The notes under the pieces: model-generated | Seen by the model: only the letters and a program-made list of their open reading frames with translations | What the model was told of the DNA's origin: nothing | Database searches by the model: none | Translations under genes and position numbers: made by a program | Shown here: piece after piece, positions 17,270-26,491 of the stretch | Layout of the letters: every line of letters begins with the position of its first letter | Position numbering within the stretch: the first letter of the stretch is position 1 | DNA from: Natrinema amylolyticum | GTDB taxonomy: Archaea > Halobacteriota > Halobacteria > Halobacteriales > Natrialbaceae | Length of the DNA: 64,000 nucleotides | Direction of reading: 5' to 3' | Assembly: GCF_020515625.1 (NCBI RefSeq) | Contig: NZ_JAIWPJ010000001.1 | Location: 744,001 to 808,000, forward strand

Positions 17270-17452
17270 CGCCGTCGACAGATCGCAGGTGAACGACTCG
17301 GACCGTCGGAACGGACGGCGGATGCTGGCGCGAACGCGCCGCTCGAGTACGGCGACAGTCGTCCGTTCGAAACCGCGTGACCGGTCGGAGAACAGTCAGT
17401 TTCGCACGAGTAAGCCAGTTTAAATCCGGCTGGCAGTCCCTGTATGATACGG

Positions 17453-17462
17453 ATAACAAATA
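17453..17462 (+). promoter_or_regulatory. Possible ATAACAAA-type promoter element before the PadR gene
   Basis: ATAACAAATA shares the first eight bases of the ATAACAAAGC element and ends 34 nt before the PadR start. It also lies inside a 14-codon frame (17444-17488) behind a TTTAAA box. The match is weak and may be an ordinary TATA region. Confidence 0.3.
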
Positions 17463-17495
17463 TCTACTCAGTAGAACGGTCAGTGTGATTGAGCA

Positions 17496-17771
17496 ATGCA
17501 TGATCTGACCGGCTTCCAGCGCGATCTGCTGTACGTGATCGCAGGTGCTGACCGACCGTCGGGCCAGACCGTCAAAGACGAAGTCGAGAAGTACTACAGT
17601 TCGGAGATCAATCACGGACGGCTGTATCCGAACCTGGACACGCTCGTCAATAAGGAGCTGGTCGAGAAGGGGCAACTCGACAGGCGAACGAACTACTATG
17701 CGATCACTGAGTCCGGTCAACAGCGGATCGAAGAGCGCCGGGAGTGGGAGGAGCAGTACGTCGACTTCTAG
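17496..17771 (+). CDS. PadR-family transcription regulator
   Basis: 91 residues, a single PadR winged helix: LTGFQRDLLYVIAGADRPSG, the recognition region INHGRLYPNLDTLVNKELVEKG and the wing RRTNYYAITESGQQRIEER. PadR proteins of this short type bind DNA as dimers and respond to small molecules or act constitutively. It is followed by the DUF1616 membrane protein gene on the same strand 200 bp on, and stands at the edge of the glycan region. A 14-codon frame (17444-17488) ends 7 nt before its ATG. Confidence 0.88.
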   Translation: MHDLTGFQRDLLYVIAGADRPSGQTVKDEVEKYYSSEINHGRLYPNLDTLVNKELVEKGQLDRRTNYYAITESGQQRIEERREWEEQYVDF

Positions 17772-17876
17772 GTGCTCGAATGCGATCGGGCAGCCGCGCG
17801 CGGACCCGACGTAGCATCTCGCTTCTCGTCCGGCCGAGAACCGATCAGTCAGCCGGTTTCCATCGGTAACGCGGCC

Positions 17877-17886
17877 ATAACAATGA
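17877..17886 (+). promoter_or_regulatory. Variant ATAACAAAGC-type element before the DUF1616 gene
   Basis: ATAACAATGA matches eight of ten bases of the ATAACAAAGC element. It ends 28 nt before the ATG at 17914, which opens a 21-codon leader frame coupled to the DUF1616 gene. The spacing is the same as at the exact copies. Confidence 0.4.
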
Positions 17887-17913
17887 ACCGATGAGTGGTT
17901 CGATCCGACGAGA

Positions 17914-17979
17914 ATGCCACTCGCCTCGTCCGTACGGATATCGAACACCGACCAGCGAACGCCGGTGTATCGTCGATGA
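17914..17979 (+). CDS. 21-codon leader frame coupled to the DUF1616 gene
   Basis: The frame runs from ATG 17914 to a TGA that overlaps the ATG at 17976 (ATGA). The product starts MPLASSVRIS and has no recognisable domain. It lies 28 nt behind an ATAACAA-type element. Confidence 0.35.
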   Translation: MPLASSVRISNTDQRTPVYRR

Positions 17980-18962
17980 GCCACGAAACGAGCACCTGGA
18001 CCAGGTTCGGAGCCGTTCGTCGCTACCCGTTCGACCTCGCGGCCGTCTCGGTCGGTGCGCTCGTCGCCTACCTGCTCGCGACATCGTTGGCGAGCGAGAA
18101 CGCGCTGCGGCTGTTCGTAACCCTTCCGCTCGCCCTGTTTCTGCCGGGCTATGCGCTCGTCTCGGTCCTCTTTCCGGCCGGCGAACGGGGCGCACGCGAG
18201 ACGGCGGCGACGGCCGCCGAGCGCCGGCCCGGTGGGATCGACGTGACCGAACGCGCGGGACTCTCGTTCGTCCTGTCGCTGGCGATCGTTCCCCTGATCG
18301 TCCTGGCGGTACCGCTCGTCGGGATCGGACTGACGACGACGTCGATCGCAGCGGGGCTCGCTCTCTTCACGATCGCCATCGCACAGCTCGGCGTCGTCCG
18401 GCGGCTCCGAGTGCCGGACGGCGATCGCTTTACCGTCTCGCCGCTCGAGCGCGTCAGTGCTCTCAGCGGCGAAAGCGCGACTGCGACGGTGTCGTCGGTC
18501 CTGCTCGTTTTGGCGATCGGGACGGCGGTCAGCGCGTTGCTCGTCGCGTTTCTGGTGCCCGCGTCGGCGGGCGGCTTCACCGAACTCGCGCTTTACAGCG
18601 AGGACGAGGACGGCGAAGTCGTCGCCGGCGAACTCCCGAGCGAAGTCGAGCCGGGCGAGTCGATTCCGCTGACGATCGCCATCGAGAACCAGGAGGGTGC
18701 CGATCGGGACTATACGGTCGTCGTGCAGGAACAGTCCCTCGAGGACGGATCGGTCGTCGATCGGACGGAGTTACGGCGGATCGACGCGACCGTCTCGGAC
18801 GGTGCGACGGGGACCGGGGAGCGGTCGATAACACCGACCGCAGAGCCGGGCGAAACGGTTCGGATCAGCGTCTTGCTCTACGAGGACGAGCCGCCGGCGA
18901 CGCCGACGAACGAGAACGCTGCAGAGGAGACTCACTTCTGGGTCACGGTGACCGGGGAGTGA
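17976..18962 (+). CDS. DUF1616 membrane protein
   Basis: 328 residues from the ATG at 17976. The N-terminal two thirds hold four transmembrane segments including YPFDLAAVSVGALVAYLLA, LPLALFLPGYALVSVLFP (the DUF1616 signature), AGLSFVLSLAIVPLIVLAV and a further pair. The C-terminal third, after LLVAFLVPASAGGFTEL, is an extracellular beta domain (TIAIENQEGADRDYTVVVQE). DUF1616 proteins of archaea tend to sit in polysaccharide gene clusters; their biochemical role is unknown. The start overlaps a 21-codon leader frame, and an ATAACAA-type element lies upstream, which would tie it to the glycan genes further on. Confidence 0.82.
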   Translation: MSHETSTWTRFGAVRRYPFDLAAVSVGALVAYLLATSLASENALRLFVTLPLALFLPGYALVSVLFPAGERGARETAATAAERRPGGIDVTERAGLSFVLSLAIVPLIVLAVPLVGIGLTTTSIAAGLALFTIAIAQLGVVRRLRVPDGDRFTVSPLERVSALSGESATATVSSVLLVLAIGTAVSALLVAFLVPASAGGFTELALYSEDEDGEVVAGELPSEVEPGESIPLTIAIENQEGADRDYTVVVQEQSLEDGSVVDRTELRRIDATVSDGATGTGERSITPTAEPGETVRISVLLYEDEPPATPTNENAAEETHFWVTVTGE

Positions 18963-19240
18963 CTCACCGTTCCGGACTGGCGACTGGGGCGTCGCTGCGA
19001 GTCCTCTCGGACCGACCGTGTCTCGGGGCCGGCCTCATGCCGGTTCGAGCGATGGATCCGACTCGAGGGGCGGAACGACGCGGCGGGACGGCAAGACAGT
19101 CGGTCGGCGACCGTCGGCCGATGCCGGGAGAGCAGCGACGCGGTGGAAGTCGCTGTCAGTAGTCGGGAATACGGTTGCATTATTCAGAGCGGTCTGTGAA
19201 ACCCGCGTTCAGTATCGGTACTGGAATCACCTGAATCCGA

Positions 19241-19681
19241 TCAGTCCTCTCGCATAATTGCTAACCGGAACTCTTCGAACGATCGGATCAACGCCACGAA
19301 CTCGCCGGGATCAACCGGTTTTTCGAGGACTGCATCTTCGTCCGCGTCGTGATCAAGGTCACGAGATTCGATCAAATCGTCGTCCAGTCCGGTCAGGACG
19401 ATTACTGGAACGTGACCCAGTTCGGGATGGTGTTTGATTTCGTGAAGAACGTCTTCACCGTCCACTTTCGGCAGGTTCAGATCGAGGAGCACTATGTCCG
19501 GTCGGCGCGCCTCCTCGTACTCTCCGCGTCGATTGATGAAGTCGAGCGCTTCTTGGCCATCAGAGACGACGTTGAGTGAGTTTGCGATGTTTCCGTCCGA
19601 GAACGCTTCTTCGATGAGACGAATATCTCCTGGACTGTCTTCTACCAGCAGTATCACCGCCTCTGATGACCCATCTCCCAT
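19241..19681 (-). CDS. Stand-alone response-regulator receiver protein
   Basis: 146 residues from the ATG at 19681. It is a single CheY-like receiver domain with the acidic pair in LLVEDSPGDIRLI, the phosphoacceptor aspartate in IVLLDLNLP, the conserved threonine in VIVLTGLDDD and the lysine in VLEKPVDP. No output domain is attached. The Rcp1-like VEDSPGD start is typical of haloarchaeal receivers that work with soluble PAS histidine kinases. One such kinase lies at 36054-37451, but pairing is only a guess. Confidence 0.9.
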   Translation of the reverse strand: MGDGSSEAVILLVEDSPGDIRLIEEAFSDGNIANSLNVVSDGQEALDFINRRGEYEEARRPDIVLLDLNLPKVDGEDVLHEIKHHPELGHVPVIVLTGLDDDLIESRDLDHDADEDAVLEKPVDPGEFVALIRSFEEFRLAIMRED

Positions 19682-19966
19682 AGCGGGATGAATCGAGTCA
19701 CGTGTATAAGAGTTCGCAGAGACGTTCAATCGACAGAGTGTCACCCCACCAGCGTCGGGATCGATGCTGAGCAGTTACCGGACCGCCCGGTTCCGTTTCA
19801 ACCGCGTTTCGGGATAAACGAATCGGCCTCCGGACTGCTTCTATTGGCAAGTTATCGACACACGAGAGTGACGGGAGTCGCATGCGCGACGAGGAGAGAG
19901 GGCGCTGACGCACCGAATACCGTGGTACCTGACGGATACCGTGTGGAGAGCGGGCACGGACGGTGA

Positions 19967-20503
19967 CTATCGGCTCGGACGCCCGAACGGGAGGTCGATT
20001 CCCGGGCGACGCGAGACGTACTGTGCTGCCGAGAGAACGAGGATGAGAGCACAGACTACCAGCGCGACGACCGGTGCGACGGTCGTCGTCAGCGGGCCGA
20101 TCGCGAGCGCGGAGAGTCCGAACGCGACGACGCCGGCCGTCGCCACGGCCGCATAGAGGCGATGCCACGGCCGCTGATCCTCGAGGTGCCGATCGAGATA
20201 CGGTTCGAAGCGATCCTCGCTCGGCAGGAGTTCGATCTCGTGACCGTCCGGATCCCAGTCGACGATACCGTGATCCTCGAGCATCGGCAGGTGGGTCTGG
20301 TACAGCGAGATGTAGACCCGCCTGCGCTGCGTTCGGGTCACGTCGTCGGGGTCAGTGTCGTTCTCCCAGGCGGCCACCTGCTCGACGAGCGGTGCGAGAT
20401 CGCAGGTGCCGCCCTGTCGTTTCAGGTACTGGACCGCTCGCCGCCTGCGCGCGTTGCTGAACACGTCGAACAGTTTCGCTTGCGTGAGCTCGCTGTCAGC
20501 CAT
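19967..20503 (-). CDS. DUF7344-type membrane-linked winged-helix regulator (2 of 3)
   Basis: 178 residues. The winged helix (LFDVFSNARRRRAVQYLKRQ, VYISLYQTHLPMLEDHGIVD) is followed by two hydrophobic segments (VATAGVVAFGLSALAIG and VVALVVCALILVLSAAQ). It shares AAWENDTD and the YQTHLP motif with the copy at 50472-51068, making these two the closer pair. It lies directly upstream of, and divergent from, the large nucleotide-sugar operon that starts near 20848, which makes that operon a possible target. The upstream region is shared with the ATAACAAAGC element at 20788. Confidence 0.85.
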   Translation of the reverse strand: MADSELTQAKLFDVFSNARRRRAVQYLKRQGGTCDLAPLVEQVAAWENDTDPDDVTRTQRRRVYISLYQTHLPMLEDHGIVDWDPDGHEIELLPSEDRFEPYLDRHLEDQRPWHRLYAAVATAGVVAFGLSALAIGPLTTTVAPVVALVVCALILVLSAAQYVSRRPGIDLPFGRPSR

Positions 20504-20787
20504 GTGTGCCCTCCTCGTATCGGATCGGATCCCGGTCCCGTCTGACGGGTGTGGTCGGATTCCTCACAGCATACGATGCCAGACTGTGCCACTTTACTAT
20601 CGCTCGGCTACCCACCCGAAAGGGAATTGTACCAGTTAGCGGCCGTGACTGACGCCTAACTCGACGTTTCGCGGATCCAGGGCGATTCGATCGGCCGCTC
20701 GCGGCCGCACGCGGAGGTTCCCGGCGACCGTCGATCGTCCGGCACACTGACGCTGTAGTTCGCGTCTACGGACCCTGCAGGCCGGGG

Positions 20788-20797
20788 ATAACAAAGC
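20788..20797 (+). promoter_or_regulatory. ATAACAAAGC element before the nucleotide-sugar operon
   Basis: An exact copy in the intergenic space between the divergent DUF7344 gene and the acetyltransferase operon. The first ATG behind it (20848) is 51 nt away and opens a 41-codon frame coupled to the operon. The spacing is longer than at most other copies, so a short untranslated leader is likely here. Confidence 0.6.
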
Positions 20798-20847
20798 CTC
20801 GTTACCGGCTGTTTCAGCACGACTGCCCACGCGGGTATCGATTCACT

Positions 20848-20973
20848 ATGAGACGAATACGCGACCAACCACGATCTCGAGTAGCGGTCCGAACGGACGC
20901 GGCGACGCGCCGTCGCGTTCGCTCGAGCGACAACTGGGGCAACCCCCGTGCGGACGGTGGTGGTCCCCAATGA
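20848..20973 (+). CDS. 41-codon leader frame of the nucleotide-sugar operon
   Basis: The frame opens at ATG 20848 and its TGA overlaps the ATG of the acetyltransferase (20970) as ATGA. The product is basic (MRRIRDQPRSRVAVRTD start), unusual for a haloarchaeal protein, and ends Gly-rich. No domain is recognised. It is probably a leader that couples translation of the first sugar gene. Confidence 0.4.
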   Translation: MRRIRDQPRSRVAVRTDAATRRRVRSSDNWGNPRADGGGPQ

Positions 20974-21560
20974 GCGAGACAGTGCGCGACGTCGTCCGCG
21001 GCGACGGGTGTACGATCGACGACGAGGCGACGGTCGGCTACGGCGAGTTCGACGCGCCGACCCGGATCGGCGATGAGGCGACGATCAGAGCGGGCTCGAT
21101 CGTCTACGGCGACGTGACGATCGGGGACGAGTTCGCGACGGGCCACGACGTCCTGGTCCGCGAAGGGACGACGATCGGCGACGACGTGCTCGTCGGGACC
21201 AAGACGGTCATCGACGGGCAGACGACGATCGGCTCGCACGTCAGCCTCCAGACGAACGTCTACGTCCCGACGGAGACGACGATCGGTAGCAACGTCTTCG
21301 TCGGTCCGGGAGCCGTGCTGACTAACGACGAGTATCCCGTCCGGATCGACGACGGCCTCGAGGGGCCCACGATCGAGGACGGCGTGTCGATCGGCGCGAA
21401 CGCGACGCTGTTGCCGGGCGTGACGATCGGCGAGAACGCATTCGTCGCGGCCGGAGCCGTCGTCACGGAGGACGTTCCGGCCGATAGCCTGGCCGTCGGG
21501 ACGCCGGCGACCGTCCAGGAGCTACCGGACCCGCTCGAGGGGGCGAACCAGCTCGCATGA
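20970..21560 (+). CDS. Hexapeptide-repeat N-acetyltransferase (WbpD/WlbB-like)
   Basis: 196 residues of left-handed beta-helix hexapeptides (TIGDDVLVGTKTVIDG, TIGSHVSLQTNVYVPTE, SIGANATLLPGVTIGENAFV) ending VGTPATVQELP. The closest known activity for such proteins next to an aminotransferase, a UDP-sugar oxidase and a 6-dehydrogenase is acetyl-CoA-dependent N-acetylation of UDP-3-amino-GlcNAc-uronate. That is the last step to UDP-2,3-diacetamido-glucuronate. The gene is first of a six-gene operon with 1-8 bp overlaps and starts on the stop of the 41-codon leader. Confidence 0.85.
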   Translation: MSETVRDVVRGDGCTIDDEATVGYGEFDAPTRIGDEATIRAGSIVYGDVTIGDEFATGHDVLVREGTTIGDDVLVGTKTVIDGQTTIGSHVSLQTNVYVPTETTIGSNVFVGPGAVLTNDEYPVRIDDGLEGPTIEDGVSIGANATLLPGVTIGENAFVAAGAVVTEDVPADSLAVGTPATVQELPDPLEGANQLA

Positions 21561-22780
21561 CCGACACCGAAACGAATCCCGAGACCGACGCGGGTATCGA
21601 TGCCGCTACCAGCGCCGACGCGGGGACCGAGGCGGCGGACGCCGAGACCGAACTCGACCGCGACGGCGCGTCGACGCCGGTGCCGATCGCCGACCCCGAG
21701 CTCAGCGCCGACGCCATCGAGCGCGCCGAGTCGGTCCTCGAGGACGGCCGGCTCGCCGACGGGCCGGAAGTCAGGGCCTTCGAGGAGGAATTCGCCGGCT
21801 ACTGCGGGACGGACGAGGCGGTCGCGACCGCCAACGGGACGACCGCCCTCCACGCGGCGCTCGAGGCCATCGGGCTCGAGGACGGCGACGCGGTGATCAC
21901 CTCGCCGTTTTCCTTCGTGGCGAGCGCGAACGCGATTCGGCTGGCGGGAGGCACCCCCGTCTTCGCCGATATCGATCCCGAGACGTACACGCTGGACCCG
22001 GCCGACGTCGAACGCGTCCTCGGCGAACGGGACGATATCGTCGGAATCCTCCCCGTTCACCTCTACGGTCTCCCCGCTGACATGCCGGCGCTGTGCGAGC
22101 TGGCCGACGAGCACAACCTGTTCGTCGTCGAGGACGCCTGCCAGGCCCACGGGGCGAAGATCGACGGCCGGCGCGTCGGCGAGTTCGGCGACGCCGCCTG
22201 TTTCTCGTTTTATCCGACGAAGAACATGACCACCGGCGAGGGCGGGATGATCGTCACCGACCGCGACGACATCGCTGCGCGGGCGGCGAGCTACGTCAAC
22301 CACGGCCGGGACGCGGACGGGACCGGCGGCTACGAGCACGTCGACCTCGGCCACAACTACCGGCTGACGAGCGTTGCGGCGGCGATCGGCCGCGTCCAGC
22401 TCGAGCGCCTCTCGGAGTCCAACCGCGCCAGGCGCGAGAACGCGGCCTACTACGACGACCGGCTCGCCGACCTGCCCCTCGAGACGCCGACGGAGCCGAC
22501 GGACTCCCGACACGTCTACCACCAGTATACGGTTCGGACCGACGATCGGGACGCCCTCGAGTCGACCCTCGCCGAGCGGGAGGTCGGGACCGGCGTCTAC
22601 TACGAGACGCCGATCCACCGGCAGCCGGCCTACGAGACCGTCAGCGCCGCCGCGGCGTCGTTGCCGGAGGCCGAGCGAGCAGCCGACGAAGTCCTCTCGC
22701 TGCCCGTCCATCCCGGGCTGACCGAGCGCGACCGACGGACCGTCGTCGAAGCAGTGCGCGATCACTTCACCACCCAATGA
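21557..22780 (+). CDS. DegT/DnrJ/EryC1/StrS sugar aminotransferase (WbpE-like)
   Basis: 407 residues. After an acidic, alanine-rich extension of about 40 residues comes a PLP fold type I sugar aminotransferase: TANGTTALHAAL, SPFSFVASANAI, VEDACQAHGA (D193 for the pyridine nitrogen) and FYPTKNMTTGEGG (K222, Schiff base). In this context it would transaminate UDP-3-keto-GlcNAc-uronate with glutamate to the 3-amino sugar. It overlaps the acetyltransferase by 4 bp and the oxidoreductase by 4 bp (ATGA), indicating coupled translation. Confidence 0.9.
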   Translation: MTDTETNPETDAGIDAATSADAGTEAADAETELDRDGASTPVPIADPELSADAIERAESVLEDGRLADGPEVRAFEEEFAGYCGTDEAVATANGTTALHAALEAIGLEDGDAVITSPFSFVASANAIRLAGGTPVFADIDPETYTLDPADVERVLGERDDIVGILPVHLYGLPADMPALCELADEHNLFVVEDACQAHGAKIDGRRVGEFGDAACFSFYPTKNMTTGEGGMIVTDRDDIAARAASYVNHGRDADGTGGYEHVDLGHNYRLTSVAAAIGRVQLERLSESNRARRENAAYYDDRLADLPLETPTEPTDSRHVYHQYTVRTDDRDALESTLAEREVGTGVYYETPIHRQPAYETVSAAAASLPEAERAADEVLSLPVHPGLTERDRRTVVEAVRDHFTTQ

Positions 22781-23802
22781 GCACGGACTACCGAGCGGAC
22801 GCGACGATCGAGGAACCGATTCGGGCCGGCGTTATCGGCGTCGGCTCCATGGGCGAGAACCACGCGCGAGTCTACGGCGAACTGCCGAGCGTCGAACTCG
22901 CCGGCGTCACCGACCGCGACGACGAGATCGCCGAGCGCGTCGCCGACCGATACGAGACCGAATCGGTCGCCCTCGAGACCCTACTCGAGCGCTGTGACCT
23001 CGTGACGGTCGCCGTTCCGACCCGCGCCCACTACGAGACGGTCTCGACCTGTCTCGAGGCGGGCGTTCACGTGCTGGTCGAGAAGCCGATCGCGGAGACC
23101 GTCGAGCAGGGCCACACGCTGGCCGAGCAGGCCCGCGAGGCCGGACTGGTCCTACAGGTCGGTCACATCGAACGGTTCAATCCGGCGGTGCAGACGGTCG
23201 AGGACCTGATCGACGATCTGGACGTGATCAGCGTCGAGGCCGAGCGCCTGGGCCCGCCGATCGATCGGACGGCCCCGGGCAACGTGATCTTCGACCTGAT
23301 GGTCCACGACGTCGACGTCGTCGGCTCGCTGCTCGACGACAAGCCGCACTCGCTGGCCGCGATGGGGACCGACAACGGGCAGTACGCCACCGCGACCATC
23401 GAGTACGACGACGTCATCGCGACGGTGACGGCGAGTCGCCTCACGCAGAAGAAGGTCCGAAAGCTCACCGTCACCGCCCGCGAGTGTCTCGTCGAGGTCG
23501 ACTACCTCGAGCAGTCGGTGTTGATTCACCGCGATTCCTACCCCGAGTACGTCGCGGACGACGGCCGGCCCCGGTACCGCCACGAGAGCGTCGTCGAGCG
23601 GCCCCGCGTCGACAGCGGCGAACCGCTTCGCAACGAACTCGAGTCGTTCGTCGAGGCCGTTCGGACCGGGTCCGAGCCCGAGGTCACCGCCGAAGACGGC
23701 ATTCAGGCCCTCGAGACGGTCCAGTTGATCGACCGGCTCGCGACGGGGCCGTCGGAGGAGACGGACGACGAACCGCCCCGAGAACGAGAGGTGGAGGCCT
23801 GA
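22777..23802 (+). CDS. Gfo/Idh-type sugar oxidoreductase (WbpB-like)
   Basis: 341 residues. The N-terminal Rossmann motif AGVIGVGSMGENHARVY and VLVEKPIAET (E102-K103-P104) are the hallmarks of Gfo/Idh/MocA enzymes; GHIERFNPAV and HDVDVVGSLL follow in the C-terminal domain. Beside an aminotransferase, an acetyltransferase and a UDP-sugar 6-dehydrogenase, it most likely oxidises C3 of UDP-GlcNAc-uronate, as WbpB does. It starts inside the stop of the previous gene and ends one base into the next start (TGATG). Confidence 0.88.
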   Translation: MSTDYRADATIEEPIRAGVIGVGSMGENHARVYGELPSVELAGVTDRDDEIAERVADRYETESVALETLLERCDLVTVAVPTRAHYETVSTCLEAGVHVLVEKPIAETVEQGHTLAEQAREAGLVLQVGHIERFNPAVQTVEDLIDDLDVISVEAERLGPPIDRTAPGNVIFDLMVHDVDVVGSLLDDKPHSLAAMGTDNGQYATATIEYDDVIATVTASRLTQKKVRKLTVTARECLVEVDYLEQSVLIHRDSYPEYVADDGRPRYRHESVVERPRVDSGEPLRNELESFVEAVRTGSEPEVTAEDGIQALETVQLIDRLATGPSEETDDEPPREREVEA

Positions 23803-25301
23803 TGGCGGAACGTTCGATCGACACCGAGACGGCCGACGGAACCGGCGGGTCCGATGCCCGGGCCACTGGCGGGCTCTATGGCTCGAGCCAGTCCGCGGAG
23901 CGGCAGCGCGACCGGCTGACGAGCGGCGAGATACCGGTCGCCGTCTACGGCCTCGGCAAGATGGGCCTCCCGCTAGCGGCGGTGTACGCGGAGACGACGG
24001 GCGACGTGACCGGCGTCGACGTCGACCCCGCCGTCGTCGAGTCGATCAGCGGCGGCGAGAGCCACGTCGTCGGCGAACCCGGCCTCGACGACCTCGTCGC
24101 CGACCAGGTCGACGCCGGCCGACTCGAGGCGACGACCGACGGCGAGGCGGCGGCCGAGACGGCGCGGATTCACGTCGTCATCGTCCCGACGCTGCTGGAC
24201 GACGAGAACGAGCCGGACTTGACGACCGTCGAGTCGGTCGCCGGCGACATCGCCGCCGGGCTCGCCCCCGGCGACCTGGTGATCGCCGAGTCGACGCTCC
24301 CGCCGGGGACCTGTCGCGACGTCCTCCGGCCCCACCTCGCGAGCGAGAGCGGGCTCGCACCCGACGAGTTCGGGCTCGCGTTCTGTCCGGAACGCACGTC
24401 CTCGGGGACGGCGCTGCGGGACATCCGCGGCCAGTACCCGAAGGTCGTCGGCGGCGTCGATGCGGAGAGCACTCGCGCCGCGGCAGTCGTTTACGACGAG
24501 CTCTCCGACAACGAGGTTCACCCCGTCTCGGACGCGACGACGGCGGAGGCGATCAAGGTGTTCGAGGGGATCTACCGCGACGTGAACATCGGTCTGGCGA
24601 ACGAACTCGGCCGGCTCGCGGACGAACTTGACATCTCCGTTCGCGAGGCGATCGACACGGCGAACGACCTGCCGATGTGCCAACTCCACGATCCCGGTCC
24701 GGGCGTCGGCGGCCACTGCATTCCCTACTACCCGCACTTCCTGCTCGGCCGGACCGAGGAGCCGATGGCCGTGACGGAGACGGCTCGCCGGGTCAACGAC
24801 GAGATGCCCGCAGTCGTCGTCGACCGCCTCGAGCGGGAACTCGAGCGAACGGGGACCGACCTCGCGGACGCCTCGGTCGTCGTCCTCGGGATCACGTATC
24901 GACCCGGCGTCGAGGAGACCCGCGCCTCGCCCGCGCTGGGGATCATCGACGGACTCCGCGAGCGCGGTGCGGACGTCGCCGGCGTCGACCCGCTCGTCGA
25001 TCCGGCCGACTACGGCGCGCGACCGGTCGCGATCGATGAACTGGCCCAGGAGTCGTTCGACGCCGCCGTGATCGTGACGCCCCACGCGGCGTTCGATCGG
25101 ATCGACTGGGACGCCCTCGAGCCGATGACGGTCGTCGACGGCCGGGACGCGGTCGACCTCTCGGAGACCGCCCATCGGGAGTACGACCTGGCCGGTTCGA
25201 GCGACGGACGGCCGCCGCGAGGAGCGCGCGACGGCGACGACACCGAACGCGACGGATCGAGACCGATGAACGCGACTACCGACGGAGGAACCGATGTATA
25301 A
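23802..25301 (+). CDS. UDP-N-acetyl-sugar 6-dehydrogenase (WbpA/WecC-like)
   Basis: 499 residues. The UDP-glucose/GDP-mannose dehydrogenase fold shows VAVYGLGKMGLPLAAVYAE, the lysine/asparagine stretch EAIKVFEGIYRDVNIGLANE (K252) and the catalytic cysteine in GVGGHCIPYYP (C306). The enzyme makes a UDP-N-acetyl-hexosaminuronate from a UDP-HexNAc with two NAD+. The HCIPYYP form is typical of the HexNAc branch. It supplies the first step of the diacetamido-uronate route encoded here. The C-terminus carries about 40 extra acidic/Arg-rich residues, and its end overlaps the glycosyltransferase by 8 bp. Confidence 0.92.
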   Translation: MAERSIDTETADGTGGSDARATGGLYGSSQSAERQRDRLTSGEIPVAVYGLGKMGLPLAAVYAETTGDVTGVDVDPAVVESISGGESHVVGEPGLDDLVADQVDAGRLEATTDGEAAAETARIHVVIVPTLLDDENEPDLTTVESVAGDIAAGLAPGDLVIAESTLPPGTCRDVLRPHLASESGLAPDEFGLAFCPERTSSGTALRDIRGQYPKVVGGVDAESTRAAAVVYDELSDNEVHPVSDATTAEAIKVFEGIYRDVNIGLANELGRLADELDISVREAIDTANDLPMCQLHDPGPGVGGHCIPYYPHFLLGRTEEPMAVTETARRVNDEMPAVVVDRLERELERTGTDLADASVVVLGITYRPGVEETRASPALGIIDGLRERGADVAGVDPLVDPADYGARPVAIDELAQESFDAAVIVTPHAAFDRIDWDALEPMTVVDGRDAVDLSETAHREYDLAGSSDGRPPRGARDGDDTERDGSRPMNATTDGGTDV

Positions 25302-26373
25302 GGGAGAACGGATCGGGGTCGTCGTCACGGCGTACGACGAGGCATCGTTCGTCGGTCGCGTCATCGAGACGGTGCCCGACTTCGTCGATCGGATCTACGC
25401 CGTCGACGATCAATCGCCCGACGAGAGTTGGACGGTCATTCAGCGGATCGCCCGGCAGGTCAACGAGGCGGCTGACAGCGAGGCCGCCCCGGAACTCGCG
25501 ATGGCCGACGGCGGCGACGACCGACGCGTCGTTCCGATCCGCCACGAGGAGAACCGCGGCTACGGCGCGGCGGTCAAGACCGGCTACCGCCGCGCCGCCG
25601 AGGACGGGATGGACGTCGTCGCCGTGATGAACGGCGACGGGCAGATGGATCCGGCGATCCTTGATCGGATCGTCGACCCGGTCGTCGCGGGCGAGGCCGA
25701 CTACGCCAAGGGCAACCGGCTGCTCCGCCCCGAGGACCGCGCGGACATGTCGACGTTTCGCTTCGTCGGGAACGCGATTCTCACCGGCCTCTCGAAGTTC
25801 GCCTCGGGCTACTGGTCGATCGGCGACCCGCAGAACGGCTACACCGCCATCTCGCGGGAGGCGATCGAGGAACTCGATCTCGAGTCGGTCACCGACCAGT
25901 ACGGCTTCCTCAATCACCTGCTGACCCACCTCAACGTGGCCGGCTTCCGGGTCGCGGACGTTCCCATGTCGGCCGTCTACGGCGACGAGGAGAGCAGCAT
26001 CAAGTACGTGCCGTTCGTTCGGTTCGTCTCCCTCCTCTTGCTCCGGAGTTTCTGCTGGCGGCTCATGAACCGGTACGTGATCCGATCGTTCAATCCGGCC
26101 GTCGTCTACTACGGTGCCGGGACGCTGGGTCTGGCCGGCGGACTGGCGGGGCTCGTCGGCTCGGCCGTCCGGACGGCTCGAGGCGAGGACGGCGTGACGG
26201 GAGCGATCGCGGCGATCATCGCTACCCTGCTCGGGCTCCTCTCGCTCGGCACCGCGATCCGGCTCGACGCCGAGGCGAACGAGGACCTCGAGTCGCCGTG
26301 TGACGATCGGGCGAGGGCGGACCGGGATCGGGAGCGCGAGGAACGAGCGCCGGCACGTAGCGACTCGCGGTAA
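25294..26373 (+). CDS. Family 2 glycosyltransferase with C-terminal membrane segments
   Basis: 359 residues. The GT-A domain has VVVTAYDEASFVGRVIE, RHEENRGYGAAVKTGY and the metal-binding NGDGQMDP (D115), with the acceptor region GDPQNGYTAISR. Two hydrophobic segments follow (YYGAGTLGLAGGLAGLVGSA and AIAAIIATLLGLLSLGTAI), after a cationic patch, as in dolichol-phosphate-mannose-synthase-like enzymes. It probably transfers the sugar made by the upstream four enzymes to a lipid or growing chain at the inner membrane face. It is the last gene of the operon. Confidence 0.88.
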   Translation: MYKGERIGVVVTAYDEASFVGRVIETVPDFVDRIYAVDDQSPDESWTVIQRIARQVNEAADSEAAPELAMADGGDDRRVVPIRHEENRGYGAAVKTGYRRAAEDGMDVVAVMNGDGQMDPAILDRIVDPVVAGEADYAKGNRLLRPEDRADMSTFRFVGNAILTGLSKFASGYWSIGDPQNGYTAISREAIEELDLESVTDQYGFLNHLLTHLNVAGFRVADVPMSAVYGDEESSIKYVPFVRFVSLLLLRSFCWRLMNRYVIRSFNPAVVYYGAGTLGLAGGLAGLVGSAVRTARGEDGVTGAIAAIIATLLGLLSLGTAIRLDAEANEDLESPCDDRARADRDREREERAPARSDSR

Positions 26374-26491
26374 CCACCCCTCGACGACGCCGAAATCGTA
26401 CGAATCCGTCGCGGCTTCGCGGCGACGGGAGACGGTCGATAGCACTTTTCTCCGGGAACGAGGGTCGGCATAGTCACTCGAGAGTGGAAGA